A model generated the notes under the pieces. The model saw only the letters and a list, made by a program, of their open reading frames with translations. It made no database searches and had not been told where the DNA came from. A stretch of 64,000 nucleotides of DNA from the NCBI RefSeq assembly GCF_001693735.1, contig NZ_LWDV01000007.1, forward strand, positions 274,810-338,809. Direction: 5' to 3'. The position numbers and the translations under genes were made by a program. Shown here in pieces: positions 18,724 to 27,382 of this stretch; position 1 is the stretch's first letter; every line of letters begins with the position of its first letter. This DNA is from Orenia metallireducens (GTDB lineage: Bacteria; Bacillota; Halanaerobiia; Halobacteroidales; Halobacteroidaceae).

Positions 18724-20258
18724 GCCTTCAATGATTGTGGTAAATAATCTATTATATCACTTGGCAATAAAGAATACTCTGTCAAATCCTCTGCTGCCAA
18801 GTCAGCAGCTAAACCATGTAAATATACACCTATAATAGTAGCAGATACTTCATCAATCCCTTGGACAAGTAACCCTGAGATTAACCCTGTCAAGACATCT
18901 CCACTACCACCAGTAGCCAGACCAGAATTACCGGTATGGTTGATATAAATTTGCCCTTGAGGAGTAGCTATTATAGTCCTAGCCCCCTTCAAAACTAAGG
19001 TAACATTATAATCTCTAGCAAAATTCTTAGCTACCTCAATAGGGTTATCTCTGATTATTTCAATTGACTTATTGATTAGCCTAGATAATTCCCCTGGATG
19101 AGGAGTCAAAATTGTAGGAGCACCTCTTCCTTTTAGAATATTTAAATCAGAAATTACATTAAGTCCATCAGCATCAACCACCATAGGTTTATCAGTCTTT
19201 TCAAGAAGGTGGTTGAGTATATAACTAATCTCATCATTAGCAGTTAACCCTGGTCCAATTGCTAATACATCTCTATCATTTAGTAACCTTTTAATCTCAA
19301 TTACCGATTCCCTTGATAGAACCCCTTCTTTACTTTCGCCTAAAGGATAGGTCATCGCTTCTGTCAATTTGTTCTCTAGAATAGGGTTCAAGCTTCTTGG
19401 AGTACCTAGTGTTACTAGACCAGCCCCTATTCTCAAGCTTGCCTGGGTAGCCAAAGTAGCTGCTCCAGTCATTCCAGTTGAGCCAGCTACTAATAAGAGT
19501 TTACCATAACTTCCTTTATGACTATCGGCTGCTCTTATAGGGAGTAATTTATTAACCAATTCAGAAGTGATTAAATCTATCTTAAAATCTTGCTTATCAA
19601 TCACCATCTGAGGAATCCCAATATCTACAACCTTTAAATCACCTACAAAATCTGCTCCAGGGTACAATATAGTTCCTATCTTTGGTAGAGCAAAGGTGAT
19701 GGTCTCTTGAGCTTCAATAGCTATATCAGCAACTCTTCCTGTATCTGCTTCTACACCTGAAGGAATATCCACTGCAATTACAGAAGTGGGCGAGTTATTC
19801 ACCAAAGTAATTAGTTTAGGGTATAATCCTCTAAGCTCCCCTTTAATTCCTGTTCCTAATAGAGCATCTACTATTAAATCGGCCTTATCTAAAGTACCTT
19901 TTAATGCTAATGTCTCTTCCTTACTGATTATTTCCTGTACTTCAATCCCTAACTTATCTAAAATTTCTAAATTAACTTTGGCATCTTCACTAGTATCTTC
20001 TTTCTTACCTAGCAGAATAGTCTTTACTCCAATACCATGCTCTATTAGTAACCTGCTAATAACAAAACCGTCTCCACCATTATTACCTTTACCTGCTAAA
20101 ATAATGACCTGCTTATCTTTTAAATCACCCAAAAATTCTATAATAGCTTGGGCAACCTCTTTACCTGCATTCTCCATCAGGACTAGACCAGAGATTCCAA
20201 TTTCTTCAATACTATATCTGTCAACCTCTTTCATCTCAGCTCCTGTTACTAATTTCAC
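18705..20258 (-). CDS. nnr: Bifunctional NAD(P)HX epimerase / ADP-dependent NAD(P)HX dehydratase
   Basis: 517 residues. The N-terminal YjeF_N epimerase half (about 1-215) has AGKGNNGGDGFVISRLL and DALLGTGIKGELRG. The C-terminal ribokinase-like dehydratase half (about 225-510) has KGSYGKLLLVAGSTGMTGAA, LTPHPGELSRL and GGSGDVLTGLISGLL. It repairs hydrated NAD(P)H. The start is taken as the GTG at 20258 because GGAGGTG lies 6 bp before it. It is next to acpS, a common Firmicute order. Confidence 0.96.
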   Translation of the reverse strand: MKLVTGAEMKEVDRYSIEEIGISGLVLMENAGKEVAQAIIEFLGDLKDKQVIILAGKGNNGGDGFVISRLLIEHGIGVKTILLGKKEDTSEDAKVNLEILDKLGIEVQEIISKEETLALKGTLDKADLIVDALLGTGIKGELRGLYPKLITLVNNSPTSVIAVDIPSGVEADTGRVADIAIEAQETITFALPKIGTILYPGADFVGDLKVVDIGIPQMVIDKQDFKIDLITSELVNKLLPIRAADSHKGSYGKLLLVAGSTGMTGAATLATQASLRIGAGLVTLGTPRSLNPILENKLTEAMTYPLGESKEGVLSRESVIEIKRLLNDRDVLAIGPGLTANDEISYILNHLLEKTDKPMVVDADGLNVISDLNILKGRGAPTILTPHPGELSRLINKSIEIIRDNPIEVAKNFARDYNVTLVLKGARTIIATPQGQIYINHTGNSGLATGGSGDVLTGLISGLLVQGIDEVSATIIGVYLHGLAADLAAEDLTEYSLLPSDIIDYLPQSLKAVRSDK

Positions 20259-20366
20259 CTGATTCACCTCCAATAAAAGCAATTCACAATTGGCAATTTA
20301 CACTATAAAATTAAAAGAATTAATTATCTAAATGATTATAACTATTTAATAATTGGCAACTGTTTA

Positions 20367-20732
20367 TTATTTCACTACTGCATTTGCAACTGCATAATCT
20401 CTACTATGAGAGATACTAATTATAATCTCTGTTATCCCTAGTTCTTTAGCAAGATTATTGGCTTGATTATGCAATCTTACCTTAGGTTTTCCTAATTCAT
20501 CTTTAATTATCTCTATATCCTGCCATTTAAAACCTCTAAACCCTGTTCCCAAAGCCTTAACTATAGCTTCCTTGGCTGCAAAACGACCAGCATAATGAAC
20601 CCAGGGAGATTTATGTAATTCACAATAAGCAATTTCACTTTCAGTAAAGAACCTATCCTTAAATCTATCTTTACTTAAAATAGCATCTTTAATCCGTTCA
20701 ATCTCGATAATATCAATCCCTATCCCCTTCAT
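20367..20732 (-). CDS. acpS: Holo-[acyl-carrier-protein] synthase
   Basis: 121 residues, family length. GIGIDIIEIERI holds the first metal-binding Asp and FAAKEAIVKALGTGF the metal-binding Glu and catalytic Lys of AcpS-type phosphopantetheinyl transferases. It activates the fatty-acid ACP. Two adjacent ATGs exist (20735 and 20732); the second has better spacing from AAGGAG. This is distinct from the Sfp-type enzyme at 44033, which should serve the NRPS. Confidence 0.96.
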   Translation of the reverse strand: MKGIGIDIIEIERIKDAILSKDRFKDRFFTESEIAYCELHKSPWVHYAGRFAAKEAIVKALGTGFRGFKWQDIEIIKDELGKPKVRLHNQANNLAKELGITEIIISISHSRDYAVANAVVK

Positions 20733-21094
20733 CATCTAGCTCCTTATCTATTATCACCTTATATAAATAACTTCTACAAATTTCCTCTTTCTCCTTGCTC
20801 TTATGAAAATTTAATTTACATTAGAATTATATTATAGTTAATTAGCTTTATTAAAATAATATACTTTAAGGATATTGCGATACTATTTACAATTGCGAAT
20901 TAAAATATTTCAAACCGAAAAAAATTTCTGTTTGACCAAAGCAAAAATTGATCTAAAATTTAAAGTTTAATCAGATTTTGAATAAAGAATCGAGCTAATA
21001 ATTATTAGTATTATGATTGCTGAATGAGTGGGCTTTGCCACGGATAGAAGTTATATAACCACAGTTATTATCTATTATTTGATATAATAAGAGA
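20733..21094. other. AT-rich non-coding stretch
   Basis: A stretch of about 360 bp between acpS and the small secreted-protein gene. A TATAAT-like box on the minus strand near 20830-20836 may belong to the acpS promoter. The piece GGCTTTGCCACGGATAGAAG (21031-21050) resembles the end of the widespread GCCACGG repeat seen more fully at 25556. Nothing else recognised. Confidence 0.4.
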
Positions 21095-21128
21095 AATAAT
21101 CCCCTGAATTTAAATTCAAGGGATTATT
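21095..21128 (-). terminator. Hairpin after the small secreted-protein gene
   Basis: AATAATCCC (21095-21103) pairs with GGGATTATT (21120-21128), with further pairing inside. A T-rich but interrupted tail follows on the minus strand, 7 bp past the gene stop. Confidence 0.6.
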
Positions 21129-21135
21129 AATAAAT

Positions 21136-21651
21136 CTAAAACTTATAATCAGCAGTTGCCTTTAATTCTCCTCTGTGAACCTTTAAAGAGATATTATGTT
21201 TGAGCTTTGCATTTGTAATTTCAGCAGCACGATAAGCATCTAATAGCTCCCATGATTTTGTCCCCACAAATGCTATAGAGGAGATTATACCGAGTATCTC
21301 TTTTCTAGAGGGGTCTTTATAATCAAAATCATCATCACTATTGAAGCTTAACATCATTATTATCGCCTCGATTACCTCGGCATATAAAAACTTTCTCCCT
21401 CTTTCCCAGTCTCCTGCGTAAGCATGACCTAGAGATGGAATAGTGGCAAGCACTGTTGCCAAACCCTTAGTCTTCTTATTATTTAGATATTCTATTTCAG
21501 CTTGATAATTCCATTCTACAGGATAAGAGTTTAACCATTGCCCTTCTTTAAACTCTAGCGTCTTTTCGATATTTATCAGCCCTTTAGCTTCAACTTTTAC
21601 TCCACTTGTTATAATTAACATTAGACAGATTAGAATCAGATACCTTTTCAT
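21136..21651 (-). CDS. Small exported protein, DUF5683-like, function unknown
   Basis: 171 residues. An N-terminal signal peptide (KRYLILICLMLIITSG, cut likely near VEAKG) is followed by a segment GLATVLATIPSLGHAYAGDWERG. That segment resembles the small membrane hairpin of DUF5683/TM2-like proteins (proline-glycine turn, GxG/H-Y-x-G-x-W-x-x-G). A hydrophobic stretch follows, and the C-terminus ends in aromatic Phe (KATADYKF). The start at 21651 is chosen because it begins the signal peptide and AAAGGA precedes it. It sits after glmS but behind a strong terminator, so it is a separate unit. Confidence 0.65.
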   Translation of the reverse strand: MKRYLILICLMLIITSGVKVEAKGLINIEKTLEFKEGQWLNSYPVEWNYQAEIEYLNNKKTKGLATVLATIPSLGHAYAGDWERGRKFLYAEVIEAIIMMLSFNSDDDFDYKDPSRKEILGIISSIAFVGTKSWELLDAYRAAEITNAKLKHNISLKVHRGELKATADYKF

Positions 21652-21751
21652 TCTATCAATCCTTTCTATTAATTTATAGTCTAATGTTAAATTCAATTTT
21701 ATTTGATAGTTTTCCTCTTTTTTTATCAGAATTATTATATTTTAGCAAAAC

Positions 21752-21783
21752 AAAAAAACCCTTGAAGAAATCTTCAAGGGTTT
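21752..21783 (-). terminator. Strong intrinsic terminator of glmS
   Basis: Minus strand: AAACCCTTGAAGA pairs with TCTTCAAGGGTTT around a 2-nt centre, followed by seven T. Just past the glmS stop. Confidence 0.92.
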
Positions 21784-21789
21784 AATAAT

Positions 21790-23613
21790 TTATTCTACAG
21801 TTACACTCTTAGCTAAATTACGTGGTTGATCAACATCACAACCACGCTCTACAGCTACATAATAAGCTAATAGCTGAGTTGGTACTACTGACAAAATGGC
21901 AGTCAATAACTCATCTGTTTTGGGTATTTCAATTCTATAATCTAAATCTTCAACCTCATCTTCACCTTCAAATACAATACCTGTAACAACACCACCACGA
22001 GCTTTAACTTCTTTAACATTACTTAAAGTCTTATCAATTACTGATTTTTGAGTTGCTAAAGCAATTACTGGAATTCCTTCTTCGATTAAAGCTAAGGTTC
22101 CATGCTTTAACTCACCAGCTGGATAGGCTTCTGCATGAATATAAGAAACCTCTTTTAATTTTAATTGACCTTCTACAGCTACAGCATAATCGATACTTCT
22201 TCCAATAAAGAAGGCATGCTCATGGTCAGCATATCCCTTAGATAATTCTTTAATCTCTTCTTCACTATTATTAATAATATCCTCTACCTGATTAGGTAAA
22301 GCTTTAAGACCAGCAATCAACCTCTTACTGTCTATATCACTTAACGTATTTTTAGCTCTAGCAAAGTAGATAGCTAACATATAAAAAGACATCAGCATTC
22401 CAATATAAGCTTTAGTAGAAGCTACTGCAATCTCTGGCCCTGCTTGTATATAAATAACCTCATCAGCTTCACGGGCAATTGTACTACCAACAACATTACA
22501 AATAGCCACTACCTTAGCACCTTTATCCTGAGCTTCTCTTAAGGCTGCTAAAGTATCTGCTGTCTCTCCAGATTGACTAACTACAATTACTAAAGTACTT
22601 TCATCTACTAATGGATCTCTATATCTAAATTCCGAAGCAACATCAATCTCTACTGGAATCTTTGCTAGCTTTTCAATAGCATACTTTCCAACCAATCCAG
22701 AATTGTAGGCAGTTCCAGCAGCTACAATATAAATTTTATTATAAGAGTCAATATCTTGTGCTGTTAAAGTAAAATCAGTTAACTGTATATCAGTCTCTGT
22801 TAGTCTACCAGCAATACATCTTCTTAAAGTCTCTGGTTGTTCATGAATCTCTTTTAACATAAAGTGATCAAATCCTGCTTTTTCTGCCATCCCAGGATCC
22901 CAATCGACCTTAAATACATCTTTATCTACTTTTTCTCCTGTTACAGTAGATAATCCTACTCCATCGCGAGTAATTACAGCCATTTCACCATCATCTAAGA
23001 TATAAACCTCATCAGTATGCTTTAAAATAGCTGGGATATCAGAACCAATAAAGTATTCTCCCTCACCTAAACCTATAATTAAAGGACTATCCTCTCTTAC
23101 AGTAATTAATTTATCAGGCTCTTCAGAAGATAAGATAGCCAAAGCATAAGCCCCTTCTAATCTGGCAATTGTCTTTCTGACTGCTTCTTCTAAATCACCA
23201 TCATAATTTTCCTGAATTAAGTTAGGGATAACCTCAGTATCAGTTTCTGACTTAAATTCATATCCTTTACCCTTTAACTCTTCCTTTAACTTCATATAAT
23301 TCTCAATAATTCCATTATGAACTACTGTAAATTTTCCGTTAGCACTTGTATGGGGATGAGAGTTAGGAGTAGATGGCTTACCATGAGTTGCCCAACGGGT
23401 ATGACCTATTCCGATACTACCCTTAGGCTCTTCTTTATCAGTTAAATCCTCTAGATTTTCTAATTTACCAACTATCTTAAAAGTATTAATCTGTCCATCA
23501 TTATATAAAGCAACACCAGCAGAATCATATCCACGATACTCTAACTTCTGTAAACCTTCTACTAAAATTGGACTAGCTTCTTGCTTTCCGATATAACCGA
23601 CAATTCCACACAT
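21790..23613 (-). CDS. glmS: Glutamine-fructose-6-phosphate aminotransferase
   Basis: 607 residues, full length. It makes glucosamine-6-phosphate from fructose-6-phosphate and glutamine, the first step to UDP-GlcNAc. The N-terminal glutaminase starts MCGIVGYIG with the nucleophile Cys2 and has HTRWATHGKPS. Two SIS isomerase domains follow (AAGTAYNSGLVGKYAIEKLA and GRSIDYAVAVEGQLKLKEVS). It ends in the conserved LAKSVTVE. A glmS ribozyme is encoded in its leader, so glucosamine-6-phosphate down-regulates its mRNA. glmM lies upstream in the same direction. Confidence 0.98.
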   Translation of the reverse strand: MCGIVGYIGKQEASPILVEGLQKLEYRGYDSAGVALYNDGQINTFKIVGKLENLEDLTDKEEPKGSIGIGHTRWATHGKPSTPNSHPHTSANGKFTVVHNGIIENYMKLKEELKGKGYEFKSETDTEVIPNLIQENYDGDLEEAVRKTIARLEGAYALAILSSEEPDKLITVREDSPLIIGLGEGEYFIGSDIPAILKHTDEVYILDDGEMAVITRDGVGLSTVTGEKVDKDVFKVDWDPGMAEKAGFDHFMLKEIHEQPETLRRCIAGRLTETDIQLTDFTLTAQDIDSYNKIYIVAAGTAYNSGLVGKYAIEKLAKIPVEIDVASEFRYRDPLVDESTLVIVVSQSGETADTLAALREAQDKGAKVVAICNVVGSTIAREADEVIYIQAGPEIAVASTKAYIGMLMSFYMLAIYFARAKNTLSDIDSKRLIAGLKALPNQVEDIINNSEEEIKELSKGYADHEHAFFIGRSIDYAVAVEGQLKLKEVSYIHAEAYPAGELKHGTLALIEEGIPVIALATQKSVIDKTLSNVKEVKARGGVVTGIVFEGEDEVEDLDYRIEIPKTDELLTAILSVVPTQLLAYYVAVERGCDVDQPRNLAKSVTVE

Positions 23614-23659
23614 ATATATTACCTCCCATATATTTAAATTTCAATGTTCAAAATAGCTA

Positions 23660-23815
23660 TTCTTAAATTCCTTTGTCATCAGGATTGCTCCTAACTTTTA
23701 AGAATTTAGTTATAGGCTAATAGCTCTAGCCTGAGGGTATCCGCCGAAAGTTCGATAATCCCTCTCCTCGTCAACTCATAATCTATTCCGTCCAATTATG
23801 AGTTCGGGCGCTATA
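23660..23815 (-). promoter_or_regulatory. glmS ribozyme (glucosamine-6-phosphate-activated, self-cleaving)
   Basis: On the minus strand the leader holds the conserved pieces in order. AGCGCCCGAACT is at 23801-23812, then a P2 hairpin whose arms are ACTCATAAT and ATTATGAGT. These are followed by GTTGACGAGGAGAGGG, TTATCGA, TTTCGGCGGATACCC and a closing GGCTAGAGCTATTAGCC stem. By family knowledge the cleavage site is between the A and G of AGCGCC (complements of 23812 and 23811). It lies between glmM and glmS, so processing would separate the two mRNAs. The downstream boundary is approximate. Confidence 0.95.
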
Positions 23816-23875
23816 ATTATAAAGTGAGAGCTAGTTTAAGCTTAAGAACCAAAAATCTTTAACCTCAAACTCAAA

Positions 23876-25213
23876 CTAATTCAGCTCCGCCTCTACTACA
23901 CCAGCTACCTTATTTACTAACATCTCTATTTGAGAATTATCCTTACCTTCAACCATTACTCTAACTACAGGTTCAGTTCCAGAAGCTCTAACAAAGATTC
24001 TACCTTCACCATCTAAATCTGCTTCTACCTCTGCAATAGCCTCTTTGATTATAGAATTATCTTTCCAATTCTTATTAGTTACTCTAACATTGACTAGCAA
24101 CTGTGGGAATTCAGTCATCTCTTGGCGCAGTTGGGATAAGGTCTTATCTCTTTTCTTGACTACATTAATTAATTGTAATGCAGTTAATACACCATCACCA
24201 GTAGTATTATAATCTAAGAAGATAATATGACCTGACTTCTCTCCACCTAAGATATAACCTTTATCCATCATTTCAGTCAAAACATAACGATCACCATTTC
24301 CTACAACTGAAACTTTGCCATCTACCTCATTCATAGCTTGCTGTAATCCTAAATTACTATATTTTGTGGCTACTATTGTATTATCTGTTAATTTACCTTC
24401 TTTTATTAGTTGACGACCACAAATAGCTAGAATATAATCACCATCAACTAATTGACCTTTTTCATCAACAGCAATCACTCTATCGGCATCACCATCATGA
24501 GCAATACCTATATCGGCATTGTTATCTAATACAGCCTTTTGAATAATTTCAGGATGAGTAGAACCACAATCTACATTAATATTCAATCCTGTTGGCTTAT
24601 TATTAAGAGCAATAACCTCTGCACCCAACTCTTCTAACAATCTAGGTGCTAATTTATAGGCTGCTCCATTAGCAGCATCTACTACTACTTTTAGTCCAGA
24701 AAAATCATCATCAACAGTCGACTTAATATAGTCTATATACTCCTCTAAACTATGGTGGATAAACTCTACTTTACCTACCTTATCTCCTGCTGGTACTGGT
24801 AACTTATCTAAAGAATTTAAAATAATATCCTCAATCTCATCTTCTTGTTCATCAGATAATTTAAACCCATTACCATTAAAGAATTTAATTCCATTATCTT
24901 GAACAGGATTATGGGAAGCCGAAATCATGACACCTGCTGTAACATCCTTATGTTTAGTAAGATATGCAACAACTGGTGTAGGAACTACTCCAACCTTAAC
25001 TACATCTATACCTAAAGAAGTAATCCCTGCTATTAATGCAGCTTCTAACATATCACCTGAGACTCTAGTATCCTTCCCAATTAATATCTTAGGATTATCT
25101 TCCTTCTGTGATAGATAATAAGCCCCTGCTTTACCAATCTTAAAAGCCATTTCAGGTGTTAGAAAAACATTTGCTTCACCACGAACACCATCAGTTCCAA
25201 ACAACTCTCCCAT
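23876..25213 (-). CDS. glmM: Phosphoglucosamine mutase
   Basis: 445 residues, full length. It interconverts glucosamine-6-P and glucosamine-1-P. It starts MGELFGTDGVRGEAN, with the phosphoserine loop MISASHNPVQDNGIKFF (active Ser near residue 100), the metal-binding DGDADR, the sugar-binding GGEKSGH and the C-terminal phosphate-binding RASGTEPVVRVMVE. Ribosome binding site GGAGGTG. It precedes glmS in the same pathway and orientation. Confidence 0.97.
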   Translation of the reverse strand: MGELFGTDGVRGEANVFLTPEMAFKIGKAGAYYLSQKEDNPKILIGKDTRVSGDMLEAALIAGITSLGIDVVKVGVVPTPVVAYLTKHKDVTAGVMISASHNPVQDNGIKFFNGNGFKLSDEQEDEIEDIILNSLDKLPVPAGDKVGKVEFIHHSLEEYIDYIKSTVDDDFSGLKVVVDAANGAAYKLAPRLLEELGAEVIALNNKPTGLNINVDCGSTHPEIIQKAVLDNNADIGIAHDGDADRVIAVDEKGQLVDGDYILAICGRQLIKEGKLTDNTIVATKYSNLGLQQAMNEVDGKVSVVGNGDRYVLTEMMDKGYILGGEKSGHIIFLDYNTTGDGVLTALQLINVVKKRDKTLSQLRQEMTEFPQLLVNVRVTNKNWKDNSIIKEAIAEVEADLDGEGRIFVRASGTEPVVRVMVEGKDNSQIEMLVNKVAGVVEAELN

Positions 25214-25555
25214 CTTTTCACCTCCTTCTAACCTATTATATTGTTTAATTTATTAAATGTGACTAACCTAATAGCTAGTCCTTTTTAATTATATGTTATA
25301 AAGAAATTAATTTCAACTAAAATTAATATCAATAACTTCAAACTTTTAAAAATTTTTCTTTTTTAGAATTCAAAATAGTAAATTTATCAAGGATAAAATC
25401 TATTAAGGTTTATATAAATTATTCCCAATTTATATATTCTATAAACAGAAAAATAGAGATGGATTGACCATCACCTATTTGTAAATCTTCTATTTCTAAA
25501 GATAACTTATAATAGGTTTGTGAATCTAAAGTGAAATAAATAAAAAGCATATTTA
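25214..25555. other. AT-rich non-coding stretch upstream of glmM
   Basis: About 500 bp lie between mtlD and glmM, counting the repeat at its left. A TATAAT-like box on the minus strand lies near 25234-25242, close to the glmM start. No open frame or further RNA recognised. Confidence 0.35.
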
Positions 25556-25638
25556 GCCACGAATTAATACAGATAAATGATTAATGAAAAATATAATTAT
25601 TTGATTTTAATCCGTGAAAATCTGTGAGTATCCGTGGC
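25556..25638. repeat. GCCACG...CGTGGC dispersed repeat
   Basis: The stretch starts GCCACGAATTAATACAGAT and ends TGTGAGTATCCGTGGC. It has inverted ends and inner words AATTAATACAGATAAA / GAAAATCTGTGAGTATCCG. It matches a short dispersed intergenic motif I have seen in many unrelated bacterial genomes (GCCACGGATTAACACAGAT type). Its function is not known to me. Confidence 0.55.
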
Positions 25639-25718
25639 AAAAATTACTTTTATTTTATCTTGAGATTTAAAATTAACCAATAACTTCCAACATGAAATCT
25701 TTATCGGTTTCTATATAT

Positions 25719-26873
25719 CTAAATAGCTAACTTTTTATATTCTTTTAATACTTCTTGCCCTAATTTATCTTTAGGAGAGATACCTGTAACCTCTTCTAAA
25801 GCATTCTCTATTCCTTCTTCTTTAATAATTTTTTGAATCTTTTGAGCAGCTTCATCTTCAGCTACATCAAATAAGAATCCTAAAGCAATGCATTTAGCCA
25901 AATTATTAGGGAATTTACCCATCTTAACTGCTCTTGAGGCTGGCTTAACTAATCTATCCTTAGCTCCCAATTTTCTTAATGGATCACGTCCTACTCTTGT
26001 TACAGAGTCCATTAAAGCTGGGTTTTCAAATCTCTTTAATATTTTGTTAATATAGCTTTTATGAGTATCTTCATCAAAACCATAAAACTCAATTAGGCTA
26101 CTACCTGACTCTAATAGAGCTTCTTTAATTGTATTATAAATCTCTTCATCCTTAATTGCTTCATGAATATATTGATAACCTTTATAGTATCCCATATAAG
26201 CTGTTCCGCAATGTCCTGTATTGAGAGTAAATATCTTTCTTTCAACAAAAGCCAATAGATTGTCAGTTAAATCCATCCCCTCAACCTCTGGTATTTCACC
26301 CTTAAATTGGGTTTGATCAACTATCCATTCTTTAAAAGGCTCTACTTTAACTTCTAAAGATTCATTAATCTCTTGGGGAGGTACTATTCTATCAACTGCT
26401 GAATCTGGGAATCCAATGTATAAGTCTGCTTTTTCTTGCAAATGCCCATCTAAATTTTGATATACATAATCCTTTAGTTCAGTTGAGGCTTTTACAGCAT
26501 TCTCACAAGCTATAATATTAAGCTCTTCAGGTCTAGCTTGTTCTAATCTTATCTTAAGCCCTTCAGCAATTGCAGGAGCAATAAACTTTAAATTATTTGG
26601 TCCTACTGCTGCTGTAACTATATCCCCATCTGCTATCTCTTTAGCAACTGCTGCAATCTCCTTACCATTAATCCCTCTAACATTCTCCACTACATACTCT
26701 TTCTCTTCTGCTCCACCCACTTCTAATACCTTATATCTGTTATTTTTATTAAGTGCAGCTAGAATCTCTTCATTAACATCAACAAAAACCACTTCATATC
26801 CTGACAACCCTAGTAATAGACCAATAAATCCTCTACCTATATTTCCAGCTCCAAAATGTACTGCTTTTTTCAC
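25719..26873 (-). CDS. mtlD: Mannitol-1-phosphate 5-dehydrogenase
   Basis: 384 residues. N-terminal NAD-binding GAGNIGRGFIGLLL, then the polyol-dehydrogenase domain with the catalytic Lys in ERKIFTLNTGHCGTAYMGY. It oxidises mannitol-1-phosphate from the PTS to fructose-6-phosphate. Last gene of mtlA-mtlR-mtlF-mtlD, 11 bp after mtlF. Confidence 0.97.
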   Translation of the reverse strand: MKKAVHFGAGNIGRGFIGLLLGLSGYEVVFVDVNEEILAALNKNNRYKVLEVGGAEEKEYVVENVRGINGKEIAAVAKEIADGDIVTAAVGPNNLKFIAPAIAEGLKIRLEQARPEELNIIACENAVKASTELKDYVYQNLDGHLQEKADLYIGFPDSAVDRIVPPQEINESLEVKVEPFKEWIVDQTQFKGEIPEVEGMDLTDNLLAFVERKIFTLNTGHCGTAYMGYYKGYQYIHEAIKDEEIYNTIKEALLESGSSLIEFYGFDEDTHKSYINKILKRFENPALMDSVTRVGRDPLRKLGAKDRLVKPASRAVKMGKFPNNLAKCIALGFLFDVAEDEAAQKIQKIIKEEGIENALEEVTGISPKDKLGQEVLKEYKKLAI

Positions 26874-26884
26874 AATTATCCCCC

Positions 26885-27361
26885 CTAAACAAGTTTACTA
26901 AGAATAAAGTCTTTATCGTTAGTGCTACTTAGTTTCTGTACTTCTTCTTCTTTTTGGCATATAGTTGCTAAATTCTGAAGAATCTGTATATGGTCATCTC
27001 CCTTTCCTGCAATCCCGATAACTAGATAACACATCTCTCCAGTACCAAAATCAACCCCCTGTGGAAATTGAATAAAAGAGATTCCTGACTTGACTATATA
27101 CTCTTTAGCTTCACTTGTACCATGGGGTATTGCCACCCCATTACCTATATAAGTTGTTACCTTTTCTTCTCTTTCTTTCATTCCTGCTATATATTCTGGA
27201 CTTACATAGCCTCCATCTACTAACAATTGCCCTGCCATCTCTATTGCTTTAGCCTTATCAACACTTTCTGCTCCCAAGATAATAGCTTCTTTACTTAATA
27301 TTGCACTCTCTTCTTTCACATCATTCTCTTTCTTCTTATTGAACAACCCAAAAATCCCCAT
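26885..27361 (-). CDS. mtlF: Mannitol PTS enzyme IIA component
   Basis: 158 residues with the PTS EIIA-2 fold. The phosphorylated His is in GNGVAIPHGTSEAKEYI. A short charged N-terminal stretch precedes the domain (GLFNKKKENDVKEES). It passes phosphate from HPr to the IIB domain of MtlA. 22 bp after mtlR and directly before mtlD. Confidence 0.95.
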   Translation of the reverse strand: MGIFGLFNKKKENDVKEESAILSKEAIILGAESVDKAKAIEMAGQLLVDGGYVSPEYIAGMKEREEKVTTYIGNGVAIPHGTSEAKEYIVKSGISFIQFPQGVDFGTGEMCYLVIGIAGKGDDHIQILQNLATICQKEEEVQKLSSTNDKDFILSKLV

Positions 27362-27382
27362 CTAACTCCCTCCTTATTAAAC

